Assembly: GCF_021991875.1 (NCBI RefSeq)
Contig: NZ_JAHLKR010000017.1
Span: forward strand, 81,791 to 145,790
Reading direction: 5' to 3'
Length of the DNA: 64,000 bases
DNA from: Mycetohabitans sp. B8
Lineage (GTDB): Bacteria; Pseudomonadota; Gammaproteobacteria; Burkholderiales; Burkholderiaceae
Shown here: piece by piece, positions 26,249 through 34,181 of the stretch
Position numbering within the stretch: the stretch's first letter is position 1
Layout of the letters: each line of letters opens with the position of its first letter
Made by a program: the position numbers and the translations under genes
The notes under the pieces: model-generated
The model's input: only the letters and a program-made list of their open reading frames with translations
The model's database searches: none
What the model was told of the DNA's origin: nothing

Positions 26249-27249
26249 AGCCGAACGCAGGATATCCGTTTGAACCGCCGCGGGAGCGCGGCACGCTGCG
26301 CGCACTCGCGCTCGCCGCGTTGATGCACGTGCTGCTCGCGCTCTTTCTGTACCACGGGATGCAATGGCAAAACAGCCCTCCTGCCGGCGCTGAAGCAGAA
26401 ATCTGGACGGAAGTGCCGAGCCCGTCGGCCCCGCCCCCCCCTGCCGCTGCGCCGCCAGCGCAGCTCGCGCCACCGCCAGCACAGCGCGAGGAGGCGGACA
26501 TCGCGTTGCAACAGGAGAAGCGGCGCAAGCAACAAGAGGCGCAGCGCCAGGCGCACCTGGCCGAACAGGAGCGCGTGCGCAGGCAAGCCGAACAACAAGT
26601 CGACGCGCACCGCCAGCAACTTGCCGCGCAAAAAGCAGCGGCCGAGAAACTGAAGCAGCAGCAGGCGGAAAAATTACGCGAGCAGCAGCTCGCGGCGCAG
26701 CAACGGCAGGGGGCACTGAAGCAGCAGGAAGCGCTGAAAAAGCAGGAAGCGTTGAAGGCACAGCAGTTGAAAGAGCAGCAGGAAAAGCTTGCCCAGGCGA
26801 AAAAACAACAGGAGCAACAAGCGGCCAAGGCCAAGCAGGCGGCCGAGCAGGCCGCGCGCCAGAAGCTCGACCAGGCGCGTCGGGCACGACTGGCGCAGCT
26901 GCAGGGCTTGGCCGGCGATGCGCCCGGGGGTAACGGACTGGCCCAAAGCGGCACAGGCACGGGAAGCGGCGGAACCGCAACGTCGGCTGGCTACGCGGAC
27001 AAGGTGCAGCGCCGTGTGCGGCCCAATGTCATCTGGTCCGGGCCCACTGAAGGGCTGGACGCGCTGATTGCCGTACGCTGCGCACCCGACGGTGCGCTGC
27101 TCGACGCGCGCATTGCGCGCAGCAGCGGTAACGCGCAGTGGGACGACGCGGCGCTGCGCGCGGTCCAGCGCTCCGATCCGATGCCGCTGGACACCCATGG
27201 CAAGGCACCGGCAAGCTTCAATATCCGGATGCGGCCTGCCGGCGGATGA
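26245..27249 (+). CDS. tolA: Tol-Pal system protein TolA
   Basis: A 334-residue energy transducer starting at ATG 26245, overlapping tolR by four bases. Domain I is one transmembrane helix (ALAALMHVLLALFLYHGM). Domain II (about residues 85-215) is a long Gln/Lys/Ala/Glu-rich helix that spans the periplasm. The C-terminal domain (about 250-334; YADKVQRRVRPNVIW, VRCAPDGALLDARIARSSG) contacts TolB/Pal. Proline-rich linker APPPPAAAPPAQLAPPPAQ lies between domains I and II. Confidence 0.95.
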   Translation: MKPNAGYPFEPPRERGTLRALALAALMHVLLALFLYHGMQWQNSPPAGAEAEIWTEVPSPSAPPPPAAAPPAQLAPPPAQREEADIALQQEKRRKQQEAQRQAHLAEQERVRRQAEQQVDAHRQQLAAQKAAAEKLKQQQAEKLREQQLAAQQRQGALKQQEALKKQEALKAQQLKEQQEKLAQAKKQQEQQAAKAKQAAEQAARQKLDQARRARLAQLQGLAGDAPGGNGLAQSGTGTGSGGTATSAGYADKVQRRVRPNVIWSGPTEGLDALIAVRCAPDGALLDARIARSSGNAQWDDAALRAVQRSDPMPLDTHGKAPASFNIRMRPAGG

Positions 27250-27394
27250 TCGCTTGCTGAGCGCAGCGCATCGACCTGCACGCTCGCAAAGCGTCGCGAT
27301 GCGAGTGCGCCAAGGGAACGATCGCCCCGTTTCATGGTCTGCTTCGGGTTGCGGAATCGTCAACAACGTAATCAGGGAAACGTAGGAAAAAGCC

Positions 27395-28687
27395 ATGAGT
27401 TTGATCAAAAAACTGGGGCTGAAAACGCTATTTGCGTCATTGCTTGTCACCGCCGGCGCGTCGGCGCGCGCCGACCTGACGGTGCTCGTCACAGGTGTCG
27501 GTTCGACCCAGTTCCCGATTGCGGTGGCAAACTTTGCAAACGAGGCCAGTTCGCCGCAGCAGGTCGCGGCGATCGTGCGGGCCGACTTGGCCCGCAGCGG
27601 CAAGTTCAGTCGCATCGACGCGGGTAGCACGCCAGTGTCCGAATCCGACTCCGTTGATCTCGGCGGTTGGAAGGCCAACGGAGCAAACGCGTTCGTCGGC
27701 GGCAGCGTTACGCGGCTCGCGAACGGCCAGTATGAAGTACGATTCCGCCTGTACGACACGGTCAAGCAGCAAAGCCTGGGCGGGCTCTCACTCGTGAGCC
27801 CGGAAAGCGGGCTGCGCATGAGCGCCCACAAGGTCGCCGACTACATCTATCAGAAGCTACTTGGCGCGCGCGGGATGTTCGCCACGCGGCTGTCGTATGT
27901 GACGCGTCACGGCGAACGTTATCAACTCAAGATCTCCGACTCAGACGGCCAGAACGAGCATATCGCGCTGACGAGCCCAGAGCCCATCATCTCTCCAACG
28001 TGGTCTCCGGACGGCACGAAGCTCGCCTACGTATCGTTCGAAAGAAAGAAGCCGATCGTGTACATCCACGACTTGCCAACCGGCCGACGCGTGATGGTCT
28101 CCGCCCAGAAGGGCAACAACAGTGCGCCGGCGTGGTCGCCGGACGGCACGAAGCTCGCAGTAGCGCTGTCGCTAACGGGTAATACGCAGATCTTTATTGT
28201 CAACGCCGATGGCTCCGGCCTGCGCCGGCTCACCCGCGGCCACTCGATCGATACCGAGCCGACCTTCTCGCCGGACGGCCAGTCGATTTACTTCACCAGC
28301 GACCGCGGCGGCCCGCCTCAAATCTACAAAATGCCTGTACAGGGCGAATCGGCGAGCGCCGCGCAGCGCGTGACGTTCAACGGCGGCTACAACACCAGTG
28401 CACGCGTCTCGCCGGACGGCAAAGCGCTTGCGTATATTTCGCGCGTCGCAGGCGCATTCAGGCTGTATCTGCAAGACCTATCGACGGGGTCCGCGACGGC
28501 GCTCACCGATACGACGCACGACGAATCACCGAGTTTCGCTGCGAACGGCCAATACCTGCTCTACGCGACCCAGGTCAAAGGCCGTCAGGTGCTGGCCGCG
28601 GTTTCGACCGACGGCAGCATACGGCAGGTGTTGTCGATCCCGGGCGGCGGCGTGCGTGAGCCGTGCTGGGGCCCTTTCATGCAATAA
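27395..28687 (+). CDS. tolB: Tol-Pal system protein TolB
   Basis: A 430-residue periplasmic beta-propeller with a signal peptide cleaved near ASARA (residues 20-26). The N-terminal domain is followed by WD40-like repeats marked by [19 protein letters not shown] strands: [58 protein letters not shown]. It binds Pal and TolA and is part of the envelope-constriction machinery. Confidence 0.97.
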   Translation: MSLIKKLGLKTLFASLLVTAGASARADLTVLVTGVGSTQFPIAVANFANEASSPQQVAAIVRADLARSGKFSRIDAGSTPVSESDSVDLGGWKANGANAFVGGSVTRLANGQYEVRFRLYDTVKQQSLGGLSLVSPESGLRMSAHKVADYIYQKLLGARGMFATRLSYVTRHGERYQLKISDSDGQNEHIALTSPEPIISPTWSPDGTKLAYVSFERKKPIVYIHDLPTGRRVMVSAQKGNNSAPAWSPDGTKLAVALSLTGNTQIFIVNADGSGLRRLTRGHSIDTEPTFSPDGQSIYFTSDRGGPPQIYKMPVQGESASAAQRVTFNGGYNTSARVSPDGKALAYISRVAGAFRLYLQDLSTGSATALTDTTHDESPSFAANGQYLLYATQVKGRQVLAAVSTDGSIRQVLSIPGGGVREPCWGPFMQ

Positions 28688-28705
28688 TCACAAGGAGAGC
28701 TTCAA

Positions 28706-29215
28706 ATGATGTCCAAATTGCGTATCGTTTTTGCAGCGCTGATGGTGGGCGCATTGGCGGCGTGCCACTCGGGTGTCAAACTCGATGAAGGCGCCAACGC
28801 CAAGGGGGGCGCCGTGGGCACGCAACCGCAGCTGACCGACGTGCAGCAAGTTAATGTTGACGAACTCAACAACCCGAACAGCCCGCTCGCCAAACGCAGC
28901 ATCTACTTCGATTTCGACAGCTACGCCGTCAACGATGAATATCAGCCGCTGCTGCAAGCCCACGCACAATACCTGAAGGGCCATCCGCAACGCCACGTGC
29001 TGATCCAAGGCAACACCGACGAGCGCGGTACCAGCGAATACAATTTGGCATTGGGCCAAAAGCGTGCCGAGTCGGTGCGTCGCGCGTTGGCACTGCTCGG
29101 GGTGAACGACAGTCAGATGGAAGCAGTGAGCCTGGGCAAGGAAAAACCGGCTGCGACGGGCCACGATGAAGCATCGTGGGCACAGAATCGCCGCGCCGAT
29201 CTCGTCTATCAATAA
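28706..29215 (+). CDS. pal: Peptidoglycan-associated lipoprotein Pal
   Basis: A 169-residue lipoprotein with a lipobox ALAACHSG and an OmpA-like C-terminal domain: SIYFDFDSYAVNDEYQPLLQ followed by GNTDERGTSEYNLALGQKRA, containing the Asp and Arg that grip diaminopimelate in peptidoglycan. It tethers the outer membrane to the wall and follows tolB by 18 bases. Confidence 0.97.
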   Translation: MMSKLRIVFAALMVGALAACHSGVKLDEGANAKGGAVGTQPQLTDVQQVNVDELNNPNSPLAKRSIYFDFDSYAVNDEYQPLLQAHAQYLKGHPQRHVLIQGNTDERGTSEYNLALGQKRAESVRRALALLGVNDSQMEAVSLGKEKPAATGHDEASWAQNRRADLVYQ

Positions 29216-29232
29216 CCCGCGGTGACTCACGC

Positions 29233-29982
29233 ATGAATGTCCGTTTCAGTAGGCTGCGCATCGCCGCAGCTGTGGCTGCGACAGGCGCCGCGCTCGCCGC
29301 GCCGCCTGCGCACGCAGGTCTGTTCGACGATAACGAGGCACGGCAAGCGGTGCTGGACCTGCGCGCGAAAGCCGACTCGTTGTCAAACCAGATGAGCGCG
29401 GCGCAGCGCACGATATTCGATCAATCGAACCGACTCGACCAGCTGCACCAGCAGGTGGCAACGTTACGAGGACAGAACGAGGACTTGGCCAATCAAGTCG
29501 CCGCGCTGCAAAAGCAACAGCGTGACTACTACACTGACCTAGACGCGCGACTGAAGAAGTTCGAACCTCAGCAACAGACGATCGATGGCGTCCAAGGCGA
29601 GGTACAACCAGGCGAAACGGACGCGTTCAACGCGGCGTTGCAACTGTTCAAAAACGGTGACTTCAAGGGCGCGACGTCGGGATTCAAGGCGTTCGTGTCG
29701 AAGTATCCGAATAGCCCATATCAGCCGACAGCACAATACTGGCTCGGCAATGCGTTGTACGCGCAGCGTGACTACAAGGCATCGACAACGGTGTTGCAGG
29801 GCGTCGTGACGAAGTACCCTACGCACCCGCGCGCGCCAGAAGCATTGCTCGCCATCGCAAACAACCAATTGGAGCAAGGGCAGAAGGCGGCCGCGAAGCG
29901 AACACTGGGACAGGTGCTTGCGCAATACAGCGGATCGAATGCCGCGCAGGCGGCACAAAGCCGGTTGTCGCAGATCCGATAG
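29233..29982 (+). CDS. cpoB: Cell division coordinator CpoB (YbgF)
   Basis: From the ATG at 29233, 249 residues: a signal peptide ending PPAHAG, an N-terminal coiled coil (AEARQAVLDLRAKADSLSNQ style heptads with QLHQQVATLRGQNEDLANQV), and C-terminal TPR repeats (DAFNAALQLFKNGDFKGATS; PTAQYWLGNALYAQRDYKAS; APEALLAIANNQLEQGQK). It coordinates Tol with PBP1B-driven wall synthesis. Last gene of the operon. Confidence 0.95.
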   Translation: MNVRFSRLRIAAAVAATGAALAAPPAHAGLFDDNEARQAVLDLRAKADSLSNQMSAAQRTIFDQSNRLDQLHQQVATLRGQNEDLANQVAALQKQQRDYYTDLDARLKKFEPQQQTIDGVQGEVQPGETDAFNAALQLFKNGDFKGATSGFKAFVSKYPNSPYQPTAQYWLGNALYAQRDYKASTTVLQGVVTKYPTHPRAPEALLAIANNQLEQGQKAAAKRTLGQVLAQYSGSNAAQAAQSRLSQIR

Positions 29983-30020
29983 CGAGCGTACCGATGGGCG
30001 GCTCCCCGTGAGTCGCTCGC

Positions 30021-30049
30021 TTGACCAATCGGTTTTTTGTCGATATAAT
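30021..30049 (+). promoter_or_regulatory. Sigma-70 promoter of tRNA-Lys
   Basis: TTGACC at 30021-30026, TATAAT at 30044-30049, spacer 17 bases; 12 bases to the tRNA 5' end. Near-consensus. Confidence 0.85.
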
Positions 30050-30061
30050 TTTTGGCTCTTT

Positions 30062-30137
30062 GGGTCGTTAGCTCAGCTGGTAGAGCAGCGGACTTTTAAT
30101 CCGTTGGTCACTGGTTCGAATCCAGTACGGCCTACCA
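30062..30137 (+). tRNA. tRNA-Lys (anticodon TTT)
   Basis: A 76-nt cloverleaf with encoded CCA. Acceptor GGGTCGT pairs with ACGGCCT (two wobble pairs), D arm TTAGCTCAGCTGGTAGAGC, anticodon loop CTTTTAA, T arm CACTGGTTCGAATCCAGT. Own promoter upstream and a terminator downstream, so it is a monocistronic unit. Toxin-antitoxin genes and a phage fragment lie downstream. Confidence 0.97.
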
Positions 30138-30147
30138 AGGAAATCAA

Positions 30148-30176
30148 GGGTTTAGCAGCGATGCTAGGCCCTTTTT
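30148..30176 (+). terminator. Rho-independent terminator after tRNA-Lys
   Basis: Stem GGGTTTAGCA pairs with TGCTAGGCCC through ten base pairs (two G-U) around a GCGA loop, then TTTTT. It starts 10 bases after the tRNA CCA. Confidence 0.8.
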
Positions 30177-30646
30177 CATTGGGTGATAAGTCTGTTATTA
30201 GACAGTGTCTCATATCGAGCGGCCACGTGTTCATTGCTGCGTGTAGTTTTTGGGCCGCTGGCTTCGGCAAGCAAGGACGGCTGCGAGCACTCCCTACAGA
30301 GATTTACCCCCACACCCTAACCCTGTATAGATCAATGCTTTGAGCAACTTGGGATTTGCAAAACCACGGCGAATCGATGACAAACTAACTTAAGGTGCTG
30401 AACACACCTTTTCGCAGGCAGAAAACCGCTCTCGTGGGCCAATTGATGTGCGGCAGCACATGTTCGTCCGGAATTACCGGTCACGATGAATCGGAATGCT
30501 CGGTCACGTTGAGCCGGAATACCCACTCGACCAACTGCGGGCCGACACCGGGCGCGCCGAAGGTTGAATGACGCAGTCACCGGCATACGGTCAAGCCCCC
30601 GCGAGGGGCGACGTAGGGTAGAGGGAGCGCTGCGATCGAAAAGATG
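30177..30646. other. Intergenic between tRNA-Lys and VapBC
   Basis: About 470 bases without a supportable gene. A short remnant of a repeated proline/glycine-rich element may be present around 30480-30560, but I cannot identify it. No direct repeat of the tRNA 3' end (attachment site) was seen. Confidence 0.3.
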
Positions 30647-30678
30647 CTAAAATTGATGAAAAATTTCATCAATTTTAG
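30647..30678. repeat. Perfect 15-bp inverted repeat, VapB operator
   Basis: The arm CTAAAATTGATGAAA (30647-30661) and its exact complement TTTCATCAATTTTAG (30664-30678) are separated by two bases. It lies immediately before the vapB ribosome binding site, where VapB-type antitoxins bind as dimers to repress their operon. Confidence 0.8.
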
Positions 30679-30691
30679 AGGGAAAGTCTTC

Positions 30692-30898
30692 ATGCGAACC
30701 ACTGTCACCATTGACGATGCTCTTTACCAAAAAGCGCTGGAAATCGCCGATCCCAACATGGATAAATCGGACATCTTTCGTGAAGCCATCAAGACTTTCG
30801 TGCGGGTACAAGCGGCCAAGCGTTTAGCTGCGCTGGGCGGTACGATGACAGATATGCAAGACGTGCCACGTCGCCGTACGGAGCCAGGCGAAAGATGA
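30692..30898 (+). CDS. vapB: VapB-type antitoxin
   Basis: Start at ATG 30692 (GGAAAG upstream) gives 68 residues: a ribbon-helix-helix N-terminus [20 protein letters not shown] followed by [20 protein letters not shown] and a short disordered tail that would block the toxin. An earlier ATG in the same frame sits inside the operator palindrome and is unlikely. Its stop overlaps the vapC start. Confidence 0.85.
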   Translation: MRTTVTIDDALYQKALEIADPNMDKSDIFREAIKTFVRVQAAKRLAALGGTMTDMQDVPRRRTEPGER

Positions 30899-31275
30899 GC
30901 GTACTCGTCGATACTTCGGTATGGGTGAGCCACTTCAGGATCCGCAACAATGCTTTGGTCGACTTGATCCAAGCCGACTTGGCACTGACTCACCCTATGG
31001 TCTTGATTGAGCTTGCTTGCGGGACACCCCCGGCTCCACGTACCCAGACACTCAACGACATTGGGTTGATGCAGCCCGCCAATCAAGCGAGCTTGACAGA
31101 AGTAATGACGTTCATCGAACGCGAAAAGCTCCATGGGCTTGGCTGCGGGCTAGTTGACGTGGCATTGCTCGCTTCAACGTTGATCACGCCAGGCGCGCAA
31201 CTATGGACACTGGACAAGCGCCTTGCCGATTTGTCGGCACGTTTTGATGTGGCGCATCATCCCAAGTTGCACTAG
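30895..31275 (+). CDS. vapC: VapC-type PIN-domain toxin
   Basis: 126 residues, ATG overlapping the vapB stop (ATGA). PIN acidic residues are present: [12 protein letters not shown], then VLIELACG, and [14 protein letters not shown] and [15 protein letters not shown]-cleaving toxin neutralised by VapB. Unrelated in sequence to the other VapC at 13.3 kb. Confidence 0.85.
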   Translation: MSVLVDTSVWVSHFRIRNNALVDLIQADLALTHPMVLIELACGTPPAPRTQTLNDIGLMQPANQASLTEVMTFIEREKLHGLGCGLVDVALLASTLITPGAQLWTLDKRLADLSARFDVAHHPKLH

Positions 31276-31502
31276 ATTCGGGTTTTACCCACATCCCCCG
31301 CCCCTGTTTTTATGACCCCGGAACGCAAAAAAGCCCAAGGGTTCGGCGCGGCGCTGGATGCAATGGGATGAAATAGATCTTTTCCAGATTGTCCACCTCA
31401 ACGGCATTCCCCACGCGACAAAAAATCGGCTAGCTGTCTGGCCGATGTCAAATTTGGCGCTAATTGGCCAGGACATGACGCAATTGCAGTTGGAGGTGTG
31501 AT
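31276..31502. other. Decayed intergenic, fragments only
   Basis: No intact gene. A plus-strand frame (RWNEIDLFQIVHLNGIPHAT, near 31360-31420) looks protein-like but lacks a start and is closed by a stop near 31500. Confidence 0.3.
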
Positions 31503-31643
31503 ATGCCGCTCACCCGACCACTGCCCCCTCTACGCGAGGTATCCAAGGCCATCGCCAATACCAGTCACGGGATCGATGCGTTGTGCGAGTTGCTTGGCAA
31601 GACCGATACTGAGGCGCCGGCTCGCGCATTGCCTTCGAGTTGA
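31503..31643 (+). CDS. 46-residue protein, possibly phage-derived
   Basis: ATG 31503 is preceded by GGAGG at a good distance. The product MPLTRPLPPLREVSKAIANT then SHGIDALCELLGKTDTEAPA is a helical miniprotein; its C-terminal part overlaps the HicA fragment in another frame. It may be an intact small gene or a truncated larger one joined to the hicA remnant. Family not recognised. Confidence 0.4.
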   Translation: MPLTRPLPPLREVSKAIANTSHGIDALCELLGKTDTEAPARALPSS

Positions 31644-31750
31644 ACGGGACACGCCGCTACCTGCATCGTCCGCATCCGGGCAAAGAGGCAAAGCGGTATC
31701 AGGTGGAAAATTTGCGCGACTGGTTCATCGAATTGGGAATCAAACCATGA
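31613..31750 (+). pseudogene. HicA toxin, N-terminally truncated
   Basis: The frame GSRIAFELNGTRRYLHRPHP followed by GKEAKRYQVENLRDWFIELG is the C-terminal half of a HicA-type toxin: it retains the catalytic-type His in RPHP and the double-stranded-RNA-binding strand pattern, but the N-terminal helix is absent and an in-frame TGA stands at 31610-31612. Its stop overlaps the hicB start. Toxin activity is unlikely. Confidence 0.65.
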
Positions 31751-32085
31751 CCAATGCAATGACTTACAAGGGCTATTTCGCTCGCGTCGATTTTGACGGG
31801 CGAGACAACATCTTCATCGGCCACGTGCTCGGTGTTGACGACAAGATCAGTTTTCACGGCGAGACGGTTGCTGAACTGAAGCAAGATTTTCATGCAGCCA
31901 TCGATCACTATCTTGATCTTGAAGACTGCAAGCAAACGAATCGCAAGCCTCAAAAGCCAGCGTCGGGAATCGCCAAACGTGAAGGCGCTCGCCCGAGCAG
32001 GACGGCATCGAGCGGATGTGTTGCGAGCCTGCCTTTGCCGCTCGATTTTTCCCATCATGAGCAAATCCCCATAAATCCAGCATGA
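31747..32085 (+). CDS. HicB-type antitoxin with altered C-terminus
   Basis: ATG overlaps the hicA stop. The N-terminal 70 residues are a standard HicB partial RNase H-like fold (MTYKGYFARVDFDGRDNIFI, then GHVLGVDDKISFHGETVAEL and KQDFHAAIDHYLDLEDCKQT). After KPASG the usual DNA-binding tail (ribbon-helix-helix) is replaced by unrelated basic sequence, suggesting a frameshift near 31970. The tail overlaps the end of the opposing terminase remnant. Confidence 0.6.
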   Translation: MTNAMTYKGYFARVDFDGRDNIFIGHVLGVDDKISFHGETVAELKQDFHAAIDHYLDLEDCKQTNRKPQKPASGIAKREGARPSRTASSGCVASLPLPLDFSHHEQIPINPA

Positions 32086-32837
32086 CGAGCCGTCATGCCT
32101 TCGAGCGGCTCGTTCGATATCGCATGCAGCGCCGCCCAGGCGAGATCCGCATGACCGGTTTGCTCGCTGCGGCTGGCCTCATACGTCAACTGCCGGCCGC
32201 TGACGGTCAGCGTCTTGCGAATGGCCATGAACGACTGCGCCATGTCGGTCCAACCCGCATCGAACTGCAACCGGGCATGGCCAACCACCGACAGTCCTTT
32301 GAGCACGAGCCGGCCCTTCACTTCCGGCGAGTCATTAAACGCGACCACACGCGGGTAAAACTGACGCACGAGCTGATAGACGCCCTGCCCGATGCCGGTC
32401 GTATCGATCGCCATATACGTGACGGTGTAACGCTGCGTGATTTGCTCGATGCTGCGCGCTTGGGCTCCGAAGTCCAGGCCGCGCCACTGGTGCTTTTCCA
32501 GTATGCGGAAGGAACCCTCGGCCACCAGCGGCGGCACCACGACAACGCACCCGGCCGAATCCCCCGACAGCGCCGGGTCGTAGCCCACCCACACCGGGCG
32601 GTCACCGAACGGGCGCGCCGCGAGCGGTTTGAAGTCGTCCGCCCACTCCTGCCATGAATCGACCATGCAGCGCTGCAAATCCGCGAGCCTGAAAATCGAC
32701 GCGGTGTCGTCGATGAACTGACACATTAGCAAGTTCGCATACTCGTCGGCGCTGTACTCATCACGCAGCTCGGCCAAGTCAAAGAGCGTGCAGCCGGCTG
32801 CCGCCGCATCCCCGACGGTGACGTTCGCTGCCCGCGC
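32055..32837 (-). pseudogene. Phage terminase large subunit, C-terminal remnant
   Basis: About 255 residues of a P2-type terminase large subunit (gpP), the nuclease half: WVGYDPALSGDSAGCVVVVP with the metal-binding Asp, followed by TVTYMAIDTTGIGQGVYQLV and RLQFDAGWTDMAQSFMAIRK, and HADLAWAALHAISNEPLEG at the end. The ATPase half is gone: the frame opens after a TAG at 32838-32840 and has no proper start. No other phage structural genes are visible. It marks the relic of a prophage near tRNA-Lys. Confidence 0.75.
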
Positions 32838-32973
32838 CTATGCGCATTATGCAATAGCATCCGCATAGCCATGGGCCACGACCCGCGACTTCGGTTGACT
32901 GCCGTTCGGCATCTGGAGCTGCTTCGTGGTCCGGTCATCCGTGCGCCAATACCAAGCGATCAAAAGAACCACG
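32838..32973. other. Short gap beyond terminase remnant
   Basis: No gene; a few terminase-like codons in other frames indicate that the missing upstream part is frameshifted here. Confidence 0.3.
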
Positions 32974-33873
32974 TCACGATGGCCTGCACGATGTCATACA
33001 GCCACTGTGCTCCCCAAGCACATCACGCAACGCGGTGCGAGCGCAACCACGCAAGCACTCGCCCCATGCATGCGCAGCGTCGGCGGGCTGGTAGCTCGCC
33101 CGATAGTCGGCAAAAAACGCATGTCCGGCATGCGGATAGACATCAATACGCGATGACCGGGCGGCGGGACTACCCTGCTCAAGTCCGGCGCGCATCGCGC
33201 TCAGATGCGCCGCCGGCACGATCGGGTCCTGCCCGCCATACAGGCCCAGCACGGGCGCGCACAGCCGGGACGCTACGCTGACCGGATGGGCGGGCGTGCA
33301 CTCCGTCACGTCGCCGTCGAGCCGACCGTACCATGCCACGCCCGCGTTGACGCCCGCGTTATGCGCCGCGTAGAGCCATGTGATGCGGCCACCCCAGCAA
33401 AAACCCGTGATGCCGAGCCGGCCGACGTCCCCGCCCAGCACACCGGCATGCGCTGCGGCTGCATCGAGGTCCGCGATCACCTGTGTATCAGCAGTCCGGG
33501 ACACCACCTCGCGCATCAGTTCAGGCAGTGTCTGGTACGCTGACGCATCGCCACAGCGCGCAAACAGGTCCGGTGCGAGCGCCAGATAACCCCGCTTAGC
33601 CAAGCGCCGGCATACGTGTGCGATGTGCGCATGCACGCCGAACACTTCCGACACAACCAGCAGCACCGGGTGCAAGCCGCTGCCCAAACTGGGCTTCGCA
33701 AAATAGACTGGAACCTCGAAGCCAGCCGACGATACGCTCGTTTCGCCCACCACCAGTCCTTGCGCGTCGGTATGGATCGTGGTGCCTTGCACCGGCGAGG
33801 CCGCCGCCGATACGCGCTCGTGCGCGCCCATCACGGTGCGCGAACTGTTCGACTTGAGCTTCAGGCCATCCAT
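32974..33873 (-). CDS. Dienelactone hydrolase family protein
   Basis: Alpha/beta-hydrolase of about 299 residues from the ATG at 33873 (AAGGA seven bases upstream; an ATG at 33888 is also possible). Catalytic triad candidates: Cys in ITGFCWGGRITW near residue 170, Asp in LYGGQDPIVP near 225, His in YPHAGHAFFADYR near 265. The family hydrolyses dienelactones or related esters. The C-terminal extension after GECLRGCAR is unusual and may reflect a shifted end. It follows the YciI-like gene closely, so the two probably form an operon. Confidence 0.8.
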   Translation of the reverse strand: MDGLKLKSNSSRTVMGAHERVSAAASPVQGTTIHTDAQGLVVGETSVSSAGFEVPVYFAKPSLGSGLHPVLLVVSEVFGVHAHIAHVCRRLAKRGYLALAPDLFARCGDASAYQTLPELMREVVSRTADTQVIADLDAAAAHAGVLGGDVGRLGITGFCWGGRITWLYAAHNAGVNAGVAWYGRLDGDVTECTPAHPVSVASRLCAPVLGLYGGQDPIVPAAHLSAMRAGLEQGSPAARSSRIDVYPHAGHAFFADYRASYQPADAAHAWGECLRGCARTALRDVLGEHSGCMTSCRPS

Positions 33874-33890
33874 TCGACTGTCCTTCATGC

Positions 33891-34181
33891 TCAGCGCGAA
33901 CCCAATCCGCGATACGGCAGTAGCGGCACCCAATGCTCCAGTTCGAGCATCACGGCCTTGACCAACGGCAACGACTCGATCATCGCGCGGGCCGCCGGCT
34001 CAGAATCGGCTTCGAGAATTGAGCAGGCCCCGCGCTTGTCGCCGCGGTACCAGATCTGGCGTACCGAACCCTCGATGTACAGCGTGCGGGCACGCTGGGC
34101 CTCGTCCTCGAGCAACGGTGCAAAATCCTCATCCGAATAACGATCCGTGCACAAGCGCGACAGCGCAAGAAATTGCATCAT
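33891..34181 (-). CDS. YciI/muconolactone-isomerase-like small protein
   Basis: About 96 residues (MMQFLALSRLCTDRYSDEDF ... GACSILEADSEPAARAMIES and LVKAVMLELEHWVPL). This is a ferredoxin-like dimeric alpha-beta barrel pattern shared by YciI and muconolactone isomerase-like proteins. Start 34181 or the ATG three bases later. It ends 17 bases before the hydrolase start. Role unknown, possibly in the same ester-degradation step. Confidence 0.6.
   Translation of the reverse strand: MMQFLALSRLCTDRYSDEDFAPLLEDEAQRARTLYIEGSVRQIWYRGDKRGACSILEADSEPAARAMIESLPLVKAVMLELEHWVPLLPYRGLGSR

Noticed and set aside
30062..30137. tRNA-Lys as a proven integration site
   Set aside because: No repeat of the tRNA 3' end and no integrase gene are seen downstream.
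31320..31345. Short CCC/GGG stem followed by T-run as terminator on the minus strand
   Set aside because: The stem has only three base pairs, too weak to call.
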